DNA from: Pannonibacter indicus
GTDB taxonomy: Bacteria > Pseudomonadota > Alphaproteobacteria > Rhizobiales > Stappiaceae
Direction: 5' to 3'
Length of the DNA stretch: 64,000 nucleotides
NCBI RefSeq assembly: GCF_001418225.1
Contig: NZ_LIPT01000001.1
Location: 372,001 to 436,000 of the forward strand
The position numbers and the translations under genes are program-made. The notes beneath the pieces were generated by a model, which was given only the letters and a program-made list of their open reading frames with translations, was not told the DNA's origin and did not search any database. Positions 45,022-54,833 of this stretch are shown here, piece by piece (position 1 is the stretch's first letter; every line of letters starts with the position of its first letter).

Positions 45022-45978
45022 ATGTTCCGTCTTGCCCATCTTTCCGATCCGCACCTCGGCCCACTCCCCGAGCCAGAGCTGCTGCAGCTCCTGTCCAAGC
45101 GTATTCTTGGCTATGTGAACTGGCGGCGGAACCGGAACAAGGCCATGGGCGGCGGCTATCTGGCTGGCCTTGTCGAAGACATGCTGGCCGGGGCGCCCGA
45201 TCACATTGCCCTGACCGGTGATCTCGTCAACATCGCCCTCCCCCTGGAAATCGAAGCCGCAAAAGTCTGGCTGGATGCGGTGGCGCCGCCGGAGCTGATG
45301 TCGCTGGTGCCGGGCAATCACGATGCCTATGTGCCGGGTGCGCTGAAGTCCGCCTTCAAGGCCTGGGGCCCCTATATGGTCGGCGACCATCCGGCAGAGC
45401 CGGAAAGCCGCACCAGCATCAAGGCGCATTTTCCCTATTTGCGCCGCCGCGGACAACTGGCGCTCATCGGCGTTTCAACCGCCCGTGCCAGCGCACCGGG
45501 CCTTGCCACCGGCCGCATCGGCGTGCCGCAGTCGCGCCGGCTGCAGGAGATGCTGGAGGAAACGGGCAAAGAAGGCCTGTTCCGTGTGGTGATGATTCAC
45601 CACCCCCCGTTCAAGGGTGCCACACGCTGGCACAAGCGCCTGGAGGATGCCTCGCGCCTGCGCTCCGCCGTCAAGCGCAGCGGGGCAGAACTCGTGCTGC
45701 ATGGCCACACTCATATTGACAGCCTGACCTCCATTGACGGCCTGAACGGCCCGGTCCCGGTCATCGGCGTGCCTTCCGCCAGCCACGCTCCCGGCGGCCG
45801 CCATCCCGGCGCCCGCTACAATCTCTTCAGCATCACCCGGCAAAACGGCAGCTGGCGCTGCCTCATGCAGGAACGCGGCTTTCTGCACGCCGGCGAAGGC
45901 ATCAGCACGATAGCAGAGCGGGAAATCGCGATTCCGGCGGGGCGGCAAAGCCGCCTTCAGACTGCAGACAACCTTTGA
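45022..45978 (+). CDS. Calcineurin-like metallophosphoesterase
   Basis: A 318-aa phosphoesterase with all metal motifs: LSDPHLG at residues 7-13, TGDLVN near 68, PGNHDAY near 95, IHHPPF near 193 and LHGHTHID near 236. It resembles cAMP phosphodiesterase CpdA-like enzymes, but specificity cannot be called. GGAAGG precedes the ATG. Single gene 36 bases after a terminator. Confidence 0.88.
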   Translation: MFRLAHLSDPHLGPLPEPELLQLLSKRILGYVNWRRNRNKAMGGGYLAGLVEDMLAGAPDHIALTGDLVNIALPLEIEAAKVWLDAVAPPELMSLVPGNHDAYVPGALKSAFKAWGPYMVGDHPAEPESRTSIKAHFPYLRRRGQLALIGVSTARASAPGLATGRIGVPQSRRLQEMLEETGKEGLFRVVMIHHPPFKGATRWHKRLEDASRLRSAVKRSGAELVLHGHTHIDSLTSIDGLNGPVPVIGVPSASHAPGGRHPGARYNLFSITRQNGSWRCLMQERGFLHAGEGISTIAEREIAIPAGRQSRLQTADNL

Positions 45979-46115
45979 TCTCTCCATCGTCATCCTCGGC
46001 CTTGCGCCAAGAATCTATACAAGTCAAAGATTTGTAGATGGCTGGGGCAAACCCGGCCATGACGAAAGAGAAGAAAGCCTGCGGTGTCATCACCCTGACA
46101 GCAGCAGGCCGCCCG

Positions 46116-46709
46116 TCACAGCATCGGATAAGCAAACCAGGCGAAGGCGATCAGGCCTGCGGCTCCGGCGAGAGATCCCACGAGAAACGACAGGGCAACA
46201 GGCGCCCAGACAGATGCACCGGCAGGACGGGCTGAATTGCCAGCGATCGCGGCCTTCATGCGCTTGTCAAGCCAGTCGCCTTCCAGCGCCCGCTCCCGCT
46301 CGATGATGCGTTCCGCGATATATTCCGTCACGCAGTCCGCCATGTCGTCGATATCGGCCGTCTCCAGAATGACGAGACGTCCGAGACGGGTATCCTTCAG
46401 GAAGCGGTAAGTCTTCAGGTCGCCGGCGACAACGATATGGCTGGTCACATCGATCCACAGGCGCGGCGTCGAGCCCGGAATGATCTGGAAGGAAAACTGG
46501 TCGTCATCCTCCGGAACTTCCTTGAAGACATCCTGCAGTTCCTCGGCCAGCATCTTCAGGCGGACCCGTTCGGTGTCCTGCAGATCGATGACCACATCGG
46601 CCCGCTCGGCCTCGCCAAGGCGCACCTTGCGCAGGGTTTCGCGCAGGCTGCGAACCTTGGAATGGGGCACCACGGTCGCGGCCGGTCTTGTGGTCTTCTG
46701 ATCTGCCAT
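46116..46709 (-). CDS. Conserved hypothetical protein with a C-terminal membrane anchor
   Basis: A 197-aa protein: charged, mixed helical/beta cytosolic part (VRLGEAERADVVIDLQDTER, then FSFQIIPGSTPRLWIDVTSH and VILETADIDDMADCVTEYIA) and a single C-terminal helix (VALSFLVGSLAGAAGLIAFA, about 172-192). The tail-anchored shape suggests a membrane-proximal regulatory role. I recognise no named family. Divergent from mtnA. Confidence 0.65.
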   Translation of the reverse strand: MADQKTTRPAATVVPHSKVRSLRETLRKVRLGEAERADVVIDLQDTERVRLKMLAEELQDVFKEVPEDDDQFSFQIIPGSTPRLWIDVTSHIVVAGDLKTYRFLKDTRLGRLVILETADIDDMADCVTEYIAERIIERERALEGDWLDKRMKAAIAGNSARPAGASVWAPVALSFLVGSLAGAAGLIAFAWFAYPML

Positions 46710-46906
46710 GTGTTGTCCCGAGTCGTTTGCTGCTTTTGCCTTAAGCGGACTTTTACGGATCAGCGCCCTACTGGAAACCGGGGCAACTGGCCGGGAACCG
46801 CTCTTCCACTGGCAATGTCGCAGCTGTGGTTAACAAGTATTAATATATTCAGGCCCGCACGGCCAGACGCCGCGCTGCAAAAAACCGGAACAGCAGGATT
46901 TCACCC

Positions 46907-48007
46907 ATGAAAGTCAATGGCATCCCCTACCGGACCATCTGGCGGAGCAAATCCGGCAAGAGTGTAACCATTCTAGACCAGACCCTGTTCCCTCATGCGT
47001 TCGAAACGCGGGAACTCACCAGCGTGACGGAGGCCGCCGAAGCGATTCGCACCATGCGCGTGCGCGGCGCACCCCTCATCGGCGCAACGGCCGCCTATGG
47101 CATGTGGCTGGCGATGCAGGCAGATCCGGGCGATGCGTCGCTCGACGGGGCCGCGTCAATGCTGGTCGATACGCGGCCGACGGCCGTCAACCTCGCCTGG
47201 GCGGTTGATATTTCCCGCCGGTCTCTCATCCATCTGGCACCGGAGTTGCGCGCCGAGAAGGCCTTGCAGGTGGCCGAGCGGATCTGCGACGAGGATGTCG
47301 CCACCAACATGGCTATCGGCCTGCATGGGCTGGACCTGATCAAGACGGCGCTCGCCCGTAAAAGCTTCGGCGAACCGGTAAACATCCTCACCCATTGCAA
47401 CGCCGGCTGGCTGGCGGCGGTGGACTGGGGCACGGCAACAGCCCCCATCTACATGGCGCATGATGCGGGCATTCCCGTCCATGTCTGGGTGGACGAAACC
47501 CGCCCGCGCAATCAGGGCGCCTTTCTCACCGCCTGGGAGCTGGGCAAGCACGGCGTGCCGCACACCGTCATCTGCGACAATGCAGGCGGACACCTGATGC
47601 AGCACGGCGCCGTGGACATGGTGATCGTCGGCAGCGACCGGACCACTGCAAACGGAGATGTCTGCAACAAGATCGGCACCTATCTGAAGGCGCTGGCTGC
47701 GAAGGACTGCAATGTGCCCTTTTACGTCGCCCTGCCCTCCTCCACCCTCGATTTCTCCATCAGCAACGGCCTGACGGGCATTCCCATCGAGGAACGGGAT
47801 GGCAGAGAAGTGTCCACCATCGCAGGGCGCGGCGCGGATGGCACCATCCGCCGCGTCTCCATAGTGGCGGATGGCTCCGAAGTCGCAAATCCCGCCTTTG
47901 ACGTTACGCCGGCGCGCCTCGTCACGGGGCTCATCACCGAGCGCGGCGTAATCGAAGCCTCGCGCCCGGCACTGGCCGCCGCCTTCGCTGACAAGATCAG
48001 GCACTGA
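46907..48007 (+). CDS. mtnA: S-methyl-5-thioribose-1-phosphate isomerase
   Basis: Converts methylthioribose 1-phosphate, the MtnP product, to methylthioribulose 1-phosphate. The 366-aa protein has MRVRGAPLIGATAAYGM near residue 49, the catalytic Cys in ILTHCNAGWLA near 164, and the catalytic Asp in VGSDRTTANGDVCNKIGTY near 244. Its 3' end overlaps by 11 bases the convergent GNAT gene. The later steps (mtnB and on, or an aldolase shunt) are not in this window. Confidence 0.95.
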   Translation: MKVNGIPYRTIWRSKSGKSVTILDQTLFPHAFETRELTSVTEAAEAIRTMRVRGAPLIGATAAYGMWLAMQADPGDASLDGAASMLVDTRPTAVNLAWAVDISRRSLIHLAPELRAEKALQVAERICDEDVATNMAIGLHGLDLIKTALARKSFGEPVNILTHCNAGWLAAVDWGTATAPIYMAHDAGIPVHVWVDETRPRNQGAFLTAWELGKHGVPHTVICDNAGGHLMQHGAVDMVIVGSDRTTANGDVCNKIGTYLKALAAKDCNVPFYVALPSSTLDFSISNGLTGIPIEERDGREVSTIAGRGADGTIRRVSIVADGSEVANPAFDVTPARLVTGLITERGVIEASRPALAAAFADKIRH

Positions 48008-48641
48008 AGCCGGTATCAGTCCGGTCCGCCAGGCGCCCCAGCACCGGCACATGCGGAGCGGCGGTTTCGGGCAGGTGACCGGCAAGACGCGGATCATCAA
48101 TCACCTCAATCGCCCGCTTGTACGGCCGGAAGCCGCTCGCCTGATAGAAGCCCAGCGCCACCGGACTGTCGCCGGTGCAGGTGTGAACGAAGAAGCGCTT
48201 CGTCTGCGGCCGCGACCAGGCGCGCCACAGCGCTTCCTGCATCAGCCAGCGGCCAAGCCCTTGCCCCATGACATCCCGCGTCAGCCCGAAGAAGGACAGT
48301 TCAACGTCCTGCGGATCGGCAAAGTCCAGTTCCAGCAGCCCGGCATCCACTCCGTCCTTGCGGACAATCCAGACCTCACGCGAGGGTTCGCAGAGAATTG
48401 CGGCCAGCTTCTCGCGCGGCATGACGAGCCGGGAGAACCAGAGCCATTCCTCGCCCACCTTGCGGAAGAGCCTGAGGAAACCATCCAGATCGGCTGCCTG
48501 AGACCGCTCCAGCGACACACCGGCAGGCGCCTTTGGTGCGGCGAGTCCTGCAGGCGCTCCAGTCATCTCCAGAAAGGTGACCACCAGCGCGATCTTGCTA
48601 TCGGGCAGGTAGGTGTAGCCGTTCATGTTGAGTGGGGTCAT
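47997..48641 (-). CDS. GNAT family N-acetyltransferase
   Basis: A 214-aa protein with a C-terminal GNAT domain: LSFFGLTRDVMGQGLGRWLM is the acetyl-CoA motif, then FVHTCTGDSPVALGFYQASG, a near-perfect match to alphaproteobacterial GNATs next to mtn genes. The N-terminal 40 residues (MTPLNMNGYTYLPDSKIALV) match the usual start of these proteins, so I prefer 48641 over the longer frame to 48788. The 3' end overlaps mtnA. Confidence 0.85.
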   Translation of the reverse strand: MTPLNMNGYTYLPDSKIALVVTFLEMTGAPAGLAAPKAPAGVSLERSQAADLDGFLRLFRKVGEEWLWFSRLVMPREKLAAILCEPSREVWIVRKDGVDAGLLELDFADPQDVELSFFGLTRDVMGQGLGRWLMQEALWRAWSRPQTKRFFVHTCTGDSPVALGFYQASGFRPYKRAIEVIDDPRLAGHLPETAAPHVPVLGRLADRTDTGFSA

Positions 48642-48832
48642 CAGAAGGTCCTTGTCGCGGCGGGCATCATGGTGCCCCCGTGCCAGCTGGTGCAGCGCTG
48701 CATCATCCGGCACCGAGAGAAGCGGCATGGTGTCGGGGAAAAACGAGCCGGATGCAAGACCTGCCTGCGCTCTGTTCGCAGCTGTCATAACGGTATTGTG
48801 AAAGGACGGAAATCACGCAAGTTGCGGCAGGT

Positions 48833-48850
48833 TTACCTTTCGTTAACCAT
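48833..48850. promoter_or_regulatory. CtrA-like half-site pair upstream of the 80-aa gene
   Basis: TTACCTTTCGTTAACCAT contains the TTAACCAT element known for CtrA, with a TTAC half-site six bases before it. The same TTAC-N6-TTAACYAT layout occurs upstream of sciP (57259-57276). It lies 20 bases before the ATG of the gene at 48870, which is close for a promoter, and could also act on the divergent GNAT gene. Confidence 0.35.
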
Positions 48851-48869
48851 ATGCGCCAAGACTGTTTCC

Positions 48870-49112
48870 ATGGCAAAGATCGGAAACAATCCCAATCGCA
48901 GCGACAAAAAGCCCAGTCTCAAAGACTACAATGACGCATGGGCGACGGTGCGCAGGCGTGCCGTTCAACGGACAATCAATCTCAACTCCCAGCTCAATCA
49001 AGCCTTCTTCGAGATAAACACCGGCGTTGTGCAGCAACAGGCATCGAATGCCATTCGAGGAAACAACGTCAGCGCCGCCAATGCCATGTCCCGGCTGAAT
49101 ATTCTGGTGTAG
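48870..49112 (+). CDS. 80-aa protein of unknown function beside flhA
   Basis: Begins MAKIGNNPNRSDKKPSLKDY, then NDAWATVRRRAVQRTINLNS and a Gln/Asn-rich helix (QQQASNAIRGNNVSAANAMS). It is convergent with flhA, 43 bases away. No family recognised; a role in flagellum formation is suggested only by position and by the CtrA-like box. Codon use is like its neighbours. The ribosome binding site is weak. Confidence 0.6.
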   Translation: MAKIGNNPNRSDKKPSLKDYNDAWATVRRRAVQRTINLNSQLNQAFFEINTGVVQQQASNAIRGNNVSAANAMSRLNILV

Positions 49113-49155
49113 TGACACGCACAAAGCCGGAGACTTTCAACTCTCCGGCTTCGCC

Positions 49156-51312
49156 TCAGATTGACCCGACCGTCTTCAGTTTTGCCCGGGGATGAACCTC
49201 GTTCTGGCTCATCACCGTTGTATGTGCCCGGAAGCGTTCAACGATGGAACGCACAAAGGGCCGTGTCTGCGGTGAGGTCAGCAGAACCGGGACCTCGCCC
49301 TGGGTGGCCGCCTGCTCAAAGGCATCACGCACGAGGGTCACGAACTCCTGCAGCTTCGAGGGCTGCATGGCGAGCTGACGGTCTTCACCTTCCCCGACGA
49401 TCGCTTCCAGGAACGACTGCTCCCAGCGCGGGCTCAGCGCAATCAGCGGCAGATAGCCGCCGGGCGCCATGTTGGCCGCGCAGATCTGGCGCGCCAGCCG
49501 GCTGCGCACGTGTTCTGCAATCGTGTTTGTGTTGCGGGTAAAGCCAACCGCCTCGGCAATGCCTTCCAGAATGGTGCCCAGATCGCGCACGGAAACACGC
49601 TCGCTCAGCAGGGTCTGCAGCACGCGCTGCACGCCCGACACGTTGATCTGCGACGGGATGAGATCGTCCACCAGCTTGGCCTGATCGCCCTTCATCTCCT
49701 TCAGGAGCTTCTGCACATCGGCATAGGTCAGCAGTTCCGCCACATTGCCCTTGATCGTCTCGGTCAGATGGGTCGAGAGCACGGTTGCCGGGTCCACCAC
49801 CGTATAGCCGCGCAGCGAGGCATCCTCACGGTAGGCAGCCTCCACCCAGGTGGCGGGCAGGCCAAAGGTCGGTTCGATCGTATGCGTGCCCGGCAGCTTC
49901 ACCTGACCACCGGCCGGATCCATGACCATGTAGCGGTTGGGATAGAGCGAGCCCTTGCCCGCATCCACTTCCTTGACCTTGATGACATAGTCATTCGCGC
50001 CAAGCTGAATGTTATCGAGGATGCGCACGGGCGGCATGATGATACCCATGTCCGCCGCAATCTGACGGCGCAGAGCCTTGATCTGCTCGGTCAGCTGATC
50101 GCCGCCGCCGCTTTCCTTGCCATTGATCAGGGGCAGCAGGGCGTAGCCCAGCTCGATACGCAGCTCATCCATCTTGAGAGCATCCGTGATCGGCGGCTCC
50201 GGAGGCGGCTTCGGCGCTTCCTCGATCACCTTCTTGGCGACTTCCGCCGCCACTTTCTGCTGTTTCACATTTCCGGTCTTGAAGGCCAGCCAGCCAGCCA
50301 GCGCCGCCAGCGAGACGAAGGGGATCATCGGCATGCCCGGCAGGAAGGCCAGTGTCAGCATGACGGCAGAGGACATGCCCAGCGCCTTCGGATAGCCGGT
50401 AAACTGGGCCACCATGGCCTTGTCGGCCGAACCGGCCACACCCGCCTTGGATACCAGAATACCGGCAGCGGTCGAGACGATCAGCGCCGGGATCTGCGAT
50501 ACCAGCCCGTCACCCACCGTCAGCAGGGTGTAGTTCTGCGCAGCCTCGCCGAAACTCAGCTTCATCTGCGCCACGCCGATGATGATCCCGGCAATCACGT
50601 TGATGAAGGTGATCAGCAGACCGGCGATCGCATCACCGCGCACGAATTTGGACGCACCGTCCATGGCACCGAAGAAGGTGGATTCTTCTTCCAGCTGCTT
50701 GCGGCGGCGGCGGGCCTCTCCCTCGTCGATCAGGCCGGCAGAAAGGTCAGCGTCGATCGCCATCTGTTTGCCGGGCATGGCATCCAGGGTGAAACGCGCC
50801 GCCACTTCCGCGATACGGCCCGAACCCTTGGTGATGACGATGAAATTCACGATCACCAGAATGGCAAAGACGATGATGCCGATGACGAAATTGCCACCCA
50901 TCACGAAGTTGCCGAAGGACTGAATCACATGTCCGGCCGCAGCTGTGCCCTCATGGCCGTTGGCGAGGATCAGGCGCGTCGAGGCAAGGTTGAGCGCCAG
51001 CCGCAGCATGGTGGCGATCAGCAGAACCGTCGGAAAGGACGAGAATTCCAGCGGCTGCTGGATAAACAGGCCGGTCATCAGGATCATCACCGAAAAGATG
51101 ATCGAGATGGCCAGGAACATGTCCAGCATGACCGAGGGCATCGGCACGATGAGCAGGACGAGAATGACCATCACTCCGATGGCAAGGCCCAGATCGCCCT
51201 GCCTCAGCGCACGCCAGATATCGCCCATACTCGGCATTGCGGCGCCAGTCCCCGGTCCGCGCCCTACGGGCGGCGGCGGTGCGCCGGTGCCATTTGCTGA
51301 TGCTTCACTCAT
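49156..51312 (-). CDS. flhA: Flagellar export gate protein FlhA
   Basis: A 718-aa component of the flagellar type III export apparatus. The N-terminal 340 residues hold about eight membrane helices and the conserved FHIPEP-type loop region (ASKFVRGDAIAGLLITFINV; LDAMPGKQMAIDADLSAGLI). The C-terminal cytosolic half binds chaperone-substrate complexes (IELGYALLPLINGKESGGGD). Last gene of the fliF-fliG-fliH-fliN-flbD-flhA cluster. Confidence 0.97.
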   Translation of the reverse strand: MSEASANGTGAPPPPVGRGPGTGAAMPSMGDIWRALRQGDLGLAIGVMVILVLLIVPMPSVMLDMFLAISIIFSVMILMTGLFIQQPLEFSSFPTVLLIATMLRLALNLASTRLILANGHEGTAAAGHVIQSFGNFVMGGNFVIGIIVFAILVIVNFIVITKGSGRIAEVAARFTLDAMPGKQMAIDADLSAGLIDEGEARRRRKQLEEESTFFGAMDGASKFVRGDAIAGLLITFINVIAGIIIGVAQMKLSFGEAAQNYTLLTVGDGLVSQIPALIVSTAAGILVSKAGVAGSADKAMVAQFTGYPKALGMSSAVMLTLAFLPGMPMIPFVSLAALAGWLAFKTGNVKQQKVAAEVAKKVIEEAPKPPPEPPITDALKMDELRIELGYALLPLINGKESGGGDQLTEQIKALRRQIAADMGIIMPPVRILDNIQLGANDYVIKVKEVDAGKGSLYPNRYMVMDPAGGQVKLPGTHTIEPTFGLPATWVEAAYREDASLRGYTVVDPATVLSTHLTETIKGNVAELLTYADVQKLLKEMKGDQAKLVDDLIPSQINVSGVQRVLQTLLSERVSVRDLGTILEGIAEAVGFTRNTNTIAEHVRSRLARQICAANMAPGGYLPLIALSPRWEQSFLEAIVGEGEDRQLAMQPSKLQEFVTLVRDAFEQAATQGEVPVLLTSPQTRPFVRSIVERFRAHTTVMSQNEVHPRAKLKTVGSI

Positions 51313-51339
51313 GCAGCGTCCTCAAAATCTGCAAGCGCC

Positions 51340-52695
51340 TCAAACCCGAGCTTCGCCCGGCCCAGGCACATGGATGCCCTCATCCGTGTACTGGTTCAGC
51401 TTGTTGCGCAGGGTCCGGATCGAAATGCCGAGGATCTTGGCCGCATGGGTGCGGTTTCCAAGGCAGTGGTCCAGCGTATCGAGAATGAGATCCCGCTCCA
51501 CATCGGCGACCGTCCGCCCGACGAGCGAGCGGTTGACGGCCTCGGCCGCCTGCGCTGCCCGCTCCACCGGCCCGCGCGGTGCCGAAGCCAGCGGTGTCCC
51601 GTCCGGCATGCGGATCGCATCAACGCCGATCTCCGGCCCGATGGCGAGCAGCACCGCGCGGTGGATGGTGTTCTCCAGCTCGCGCACATTGCCCGGCCAG
51701 GGATTGGAGGTCAGAGCCCGGCGCGCATCCGGGCTGATGGGCCGCACCGGGGCACCATTCACCTGCGCATAGTGGCGGGCGAAATAGTCGGCGAGTTCCA
51801 GAATGTCGGCCGGGCGCTGGCGCAGGGGCGGCAGCTTCAGGTTCACCACATTCAGGCGGAAGAGCAGATCCTCACGGAAGGTCCCCTTCCGCACGCTTTC
51901 CGCCAGATCCCGGTTGGACGTGGCAATGATACGGATATCCACCGGCACAGGCCGTGTGCCGCCCACCCGGTCGATCACCCGCTCCTGAATGGCGCGCAGA
52001 AGCTTGGCCTGCAGGCGCACGTCCATCTCGGAAATCTCGTCCAGCAGCAGCGTGCCGCCATCAGCTTCCTCGAACTTGCCGACCCGGCGGGCAACGGCCC
52101 CGGTGAAGGCGCCCTTCTCATGGCCGAAGAGTTCGGATTCCAGCAGATGCTCGGGGATTGCTGCGCAATTGATGGAGATGAACGGCTTGCCCGAACGCGA
52201 AGAGCTGCGGTGCACGTGGCGGGCAATGACTTCCTTGCCCGTGCCGGATTCGCCGGTAATCAGGATCGAAGCATCGGAAGGAGCCACCTGTTCAGCCAGC
52301 TTCACCACGGCAGCCATGGCTTCGTCGCGATAGATCAGGTCGCCGCGCTCTTCCGAAACGGCGGACAGAACCGCCGCGATCATATCCGGATCAGGCGGCA
52401 GCGGGATATATTCCTTGGCGCCGGCCCGGATGGCCGCCACAGCCGCGCGGGCATCCGTATCCGTGCCGCAGGCAACGATCGGCACATGAATGCGCTCGTC
52501 CGTCAGCCGTGCAATCAGCGAGCCGATATCCAGTTTCACCTCGACCATCAGCAGATCGGCGCCCCGGCCGGAGCGCAGCACCTTCAGCGCCCCCTCGATG
52601 TCATCCGCATGGGTGACTTGAGCGCCGCGCTGCATCGCGATTTTCGAGGCTGTCGTAAGCTGGCCGCCAAGCGTCCCAACAATCAGCAAGCGCAT
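51340..52695 (-). CDS. flbD: Sigma-54 activator FlbD
   Basis: A 451-aa flagellar transcription activator. The N-terminal receiver-like domain is degenerate: the acidic pair is replaced (LLIVGTLGGQL) and the phospho-acceptor Asp is Glu (LLMVEVKLD). The AAA+ domain has Walker A GESGTGKEVIARHVH, the GAFTGA loop (GHEKGAFTGAVAR) for sigma-54 contact and GGTLLLDEISEMD. A Fis-type HTH ends the protein. As in Caulobacter FlbD, control is probably by FliX-like partners, not phosphorylation. A sigma-54 promoter target is seen upstream of fliK. Confidence 0.93.
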   Translation of the reverse strand: MRLLIVGTLGGQLTTASKIAMQRGAQVTHADDIEGALKVLRSGRGADLLMVEVKLDIGSLIARLTDERIHVPIVACGTDTDARAAVAAIRAGAKEYIPLPPDPDMIAAVLSAVSEERGDLIYRDEAMAAVVKLAEQVAPSDASILITGESGTGKEVIARHVHRSSSRSGKPFISINCAAIPEHLLESELFGHEKGAFTGAVARRVGKFEEADGGTLLLDEISEMDVRLQAKLLRAIQERVIDRVGGTRPVPVDIRIIATSNRDLAESVRKGTFREDLLFRLNVVNLKLPPLRQRPADILELADYFARHYAQVNGAPVRPISPDARRALTSNPWPGNVRELENTIHRAVLLAIGPEIGVDAIRMPDGTPLASAPRGPVERAAQAAEAVNRSLVGRTVADVERDLILDTLDHCLGNRTHAAKILGISIRTLRNKLNQYTDEGIHVPGPGEARV

Positions 52696-52714
52696 CTTCG
52701 TCTCCTGCCCGCTC

Positions 52715-53053
52715 TCAGCGGTCGGTCTTGATAATCTCGGTCATGGTCACGCCCAGCTTGTTCTCGACCACAACAACTTCCCCGCGGGCGACCAGCCGGT
52801 CATTCACATAGATATCGATGGCCTCGCCGACCTTGCGGTCCAGCTCCAGCACCGTTCCCGATGCCAGCTTCAACAAGTCCGCAACATGCATCTTGGAATG
52901 GCCCAGCACGGCCGAGATGCGCACCGGCACATCGAAAACAGCTTCCAGATCGGCCGCCGATGAAGCGTGGCCGATGTCGCCCCGGTCTTCCCGGCGCCGG
53001 CCTGGGCTTTCAAGTTCATCCAGCGGAATTCCGCCATCACCTGTATTGCTCAT
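52715..53053 (-). CDS. fliN: Flagellar motor switch protein FliN
   Basis: A 112-aa C-ring protein with the SpoA domain in residues 38-110: PVRISAVLGHSKMHVADLLK, then GTVLELDRKVGEAIDIYVND and VENKLGVTMTEI. The short N-terminal part is charged. It overlaps fliH by four bases (53050-53053), implying translational coupling. Confidence 0.94.
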   Translation of the reverse strand: MSNTGDGGIPLDELESPGRRREDRGDIGHASSAADLEAVFDVPVRISAVLGHSKMHVADLLKLASGTVLELDRKVGEAIDIYVNDRLVARGEVVVVENKLGVTMTEIIKTDR

Positions 53054-53754
53054 GCCTCAGTCTCCCCGGTTGCGGATGTCTCACGCGCCTGAGGCCGCAC
53101 ACGGGCAGCAGCCTTGGCCTGGAAATAGCCGCGAATGATCTGGTCAATCTGTTTCTCAATAGCCTTGCGGTCCCGCAGGATGCCGCCATCGGCCCATTCA
53201 ATCCGGCAATCGCCGCGCTCGACCTCAGGTTCTCCGAGGATGACGAGACGCCCCTCGAAACCCTTTTCCTCAATCAGCGGATCCATACGCTTCTTCAACG
53301 CATCGACATCCTTGACCGCCACGCGGATGACCAGATGCGGGGCCTCCCGCAAGGGGCCGAGACATTCGGACACCAGCGCCACGATCTCTCCCAGCGGGCT
53401 GCGCGCGATCAGATGCGCACAAAGCCGCCGCGCGACGAGAAAGGCGAGTGAAATCGCGTCCCGCTCGATCTCTTCCCGGAAGCCATCGATTTCGTCGAAA
53501 ACCTGCTGAGCCACACTCACAAGACGGGCCGCCTCATCCGCAAGACGGCGCTCCTCGCCGGCACGCGCCTCTTCCATGCCTTCAGCCCGGCCCTTGCTGC
53601 GTGCATCGGCAATGGCGGCCGCCAGCAGAGCCTCATGCTGGGCAACCGGCATCACCGGCACGACCGGCTCCTGCGGCAATTCGGCAGCCGGAGCCTCCGG
53701 AGCCGCAAAATCCGTGCTGAACAGGAATTTCGACGGTGTCGTGAAGCGTGACAT
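53050..53754 (-). CDS. fliH: Flagellar assembly protein FliH
   Basis: A 234-aa regulator of the FliI export ATPase. The N-terminal part is flexible (PAAELPQEPVVPVMPVAQHE), followed by a long Glu/Ala-rich helix (MEEARAGEERRLADEAARLV) and a C-terminal domain (LVIRVAVKDVDALKKRMDPL; EVERGDCRIEWADGG), the usual FliH/YscL pattern. FliI is not in this window. Between fliG and fliN. Confidence 0.88.
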   Translation of the reverse strand: MSRFTTPSKFLFSTDFAAPEAPAAELPQEPVVPVMPVAQHEALLAAAIADARSKGRAEGMEEARAGEERRLADEAARLVSVAQQVFDEIDGFREEIERDAISLAFLVARRLCAHLIARSPLGEIVALVSECLGPLREAPHLVIRVAVKDVDALKKRMDPLIEEKGFEGRLVILGEPEVERGDCRIEWADGGILRDRKAIEKQIDQIIRGYFQAKAAARVRPQARETSATGETEA

Positions 53755-53780
53755 GCTTCCGCTCTAGACCTCGCTTGTCA

Positions 53781-54830
53781 TCAATAGATGATCTCGTCGT
53801 CGCTCTTCGACTTCGCGATCATGATTTCGCCGCGCGCAGCCAGATCCTTTGCTGTCGCAACCATGGCGGATTGGGCTTCATCCACGTCGCGCAGGCGCAC
53901 CGGCCCAAGCGCTTCCATGTCATCCCGGAGCATTTTCGCCGCCCGCGAGGACATGTTGGAGAAGAAGAAGTCGCGCACCTGATCAGTAGACCCCTTCAGC
54001 GCAATGGTGAGGCGGTCCTTCTCCACGTTGCGCAGCAGGGTCTGACAGCTGGCCGCATCGAGCTTCATCAGATCGTCGAAGGTGAACATCAGGTTCTTGA
54101 TGCGCTCCGCCGATTCCCGGTTCTCTTCTTCAAGCGCCGCCAGGAAGCGGGCTTCGGTCTGCCGGTCGAAGTTGTTGAAGATATCCGCCATCATCTCATG
54201 GCTGTCACGGCGGCTGGTATTGGTCAGGTTCGACATGAACTCCTTGCGAAGCGTCATCTCGACCTTCTCCAGAACCTCCTTCTGGACCGCCTCCATGCGC
54301 AGCATGCGGTTGATCACCTCAAGCGCCAGATCTTCCGGCAGGATCGACAGCACCCGCGCGGCATGGTCCGAGTTGATCTTGGACAGCACCACGGCAACGG
54401 TCTGCGGGTATTCGTTCTTCAGATAGTTGGCGAGAACGTTCTCCTGCACGTTGGAGAGCTTTTCCCACATGTTGCGGCCGGCAGGACCACGGATTTCCTC
54501 CATGATCACCGACACCTTGTCCTGCGGCAGGAAGGCCGCCAGCAGGCGTTCTGTCGCATCCACGTTGCCCATCAGCGAACCGCGCGAGCTCAGGCGCCGC
54601 ACGAAGTCGGCAAAAAGCTCCTGCAGCATGTTCGGGGTGACAGGCCCCAGCTTGGCCATGGCCGCAGAAATCTGGCGCACCTCGATCTCGTCGAGACGGG
54701 CCCAGATCTGCCGTCCATGGACTTCGCCAAGGGCCAGCAAGAGAACCGCAGCACGCTCGGCCCCCTTGAGCTCCCGCTCAATGCCATCGTCACTGACGGT
54801 CAGCTGGTTCTGCAATTGGCTTTGCGCCAT
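53781..54830 (-). CDS. fliG: Flagellar motor switch protein FliG
   Basis: A 349-aa C-ring/rotor protein. The middle domain has [20 protein letters not shown], the EHPQT-type motif near residue 137, then [19 protein letters not shown]. The C-terminal domain ([11 protein letters not shown], then LAIALKG-type and [18 protein letters not shown]) carries the charged torque helix. Four bases separate it from fliF. Confidence 0.96.
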   Translation of the reverse strand: MAQSQLQNQLTVSDDGIERELKGAERAAVLLLALGEVHGRQIWARLDEIEVRQISAAMAKLGPVTPNMLQELFADFVRRLSSRGSLMGNVDATERLLAAFLPQDKVSVIMEEIRGPAGRNMWEKLSNVQENVLANYLKNEYPQTVAVVLSKINSDHAARVLSILPEDLALEVINRMLRMEAVQKEVLEKVEMTLRKEFMSNLTNTSRRDSHEMMADIFNNFDRQTEARFLAALEEENRESAERIKNLMFTFDDLMKLDAASCQTLLRNVEKDRLTIALKGSTDQVRDFFFSNMSSRAAKMLRDDMEALGPVRLRDVDEAQSAMVATAKDLAARGEIMIAKSKSDDEIIY

Positions 54831-54833
54831 GGA

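Noticed and set aside
49510-51300. Long open frame antisense to flhA
   Set aside because: Shadow of flhA.
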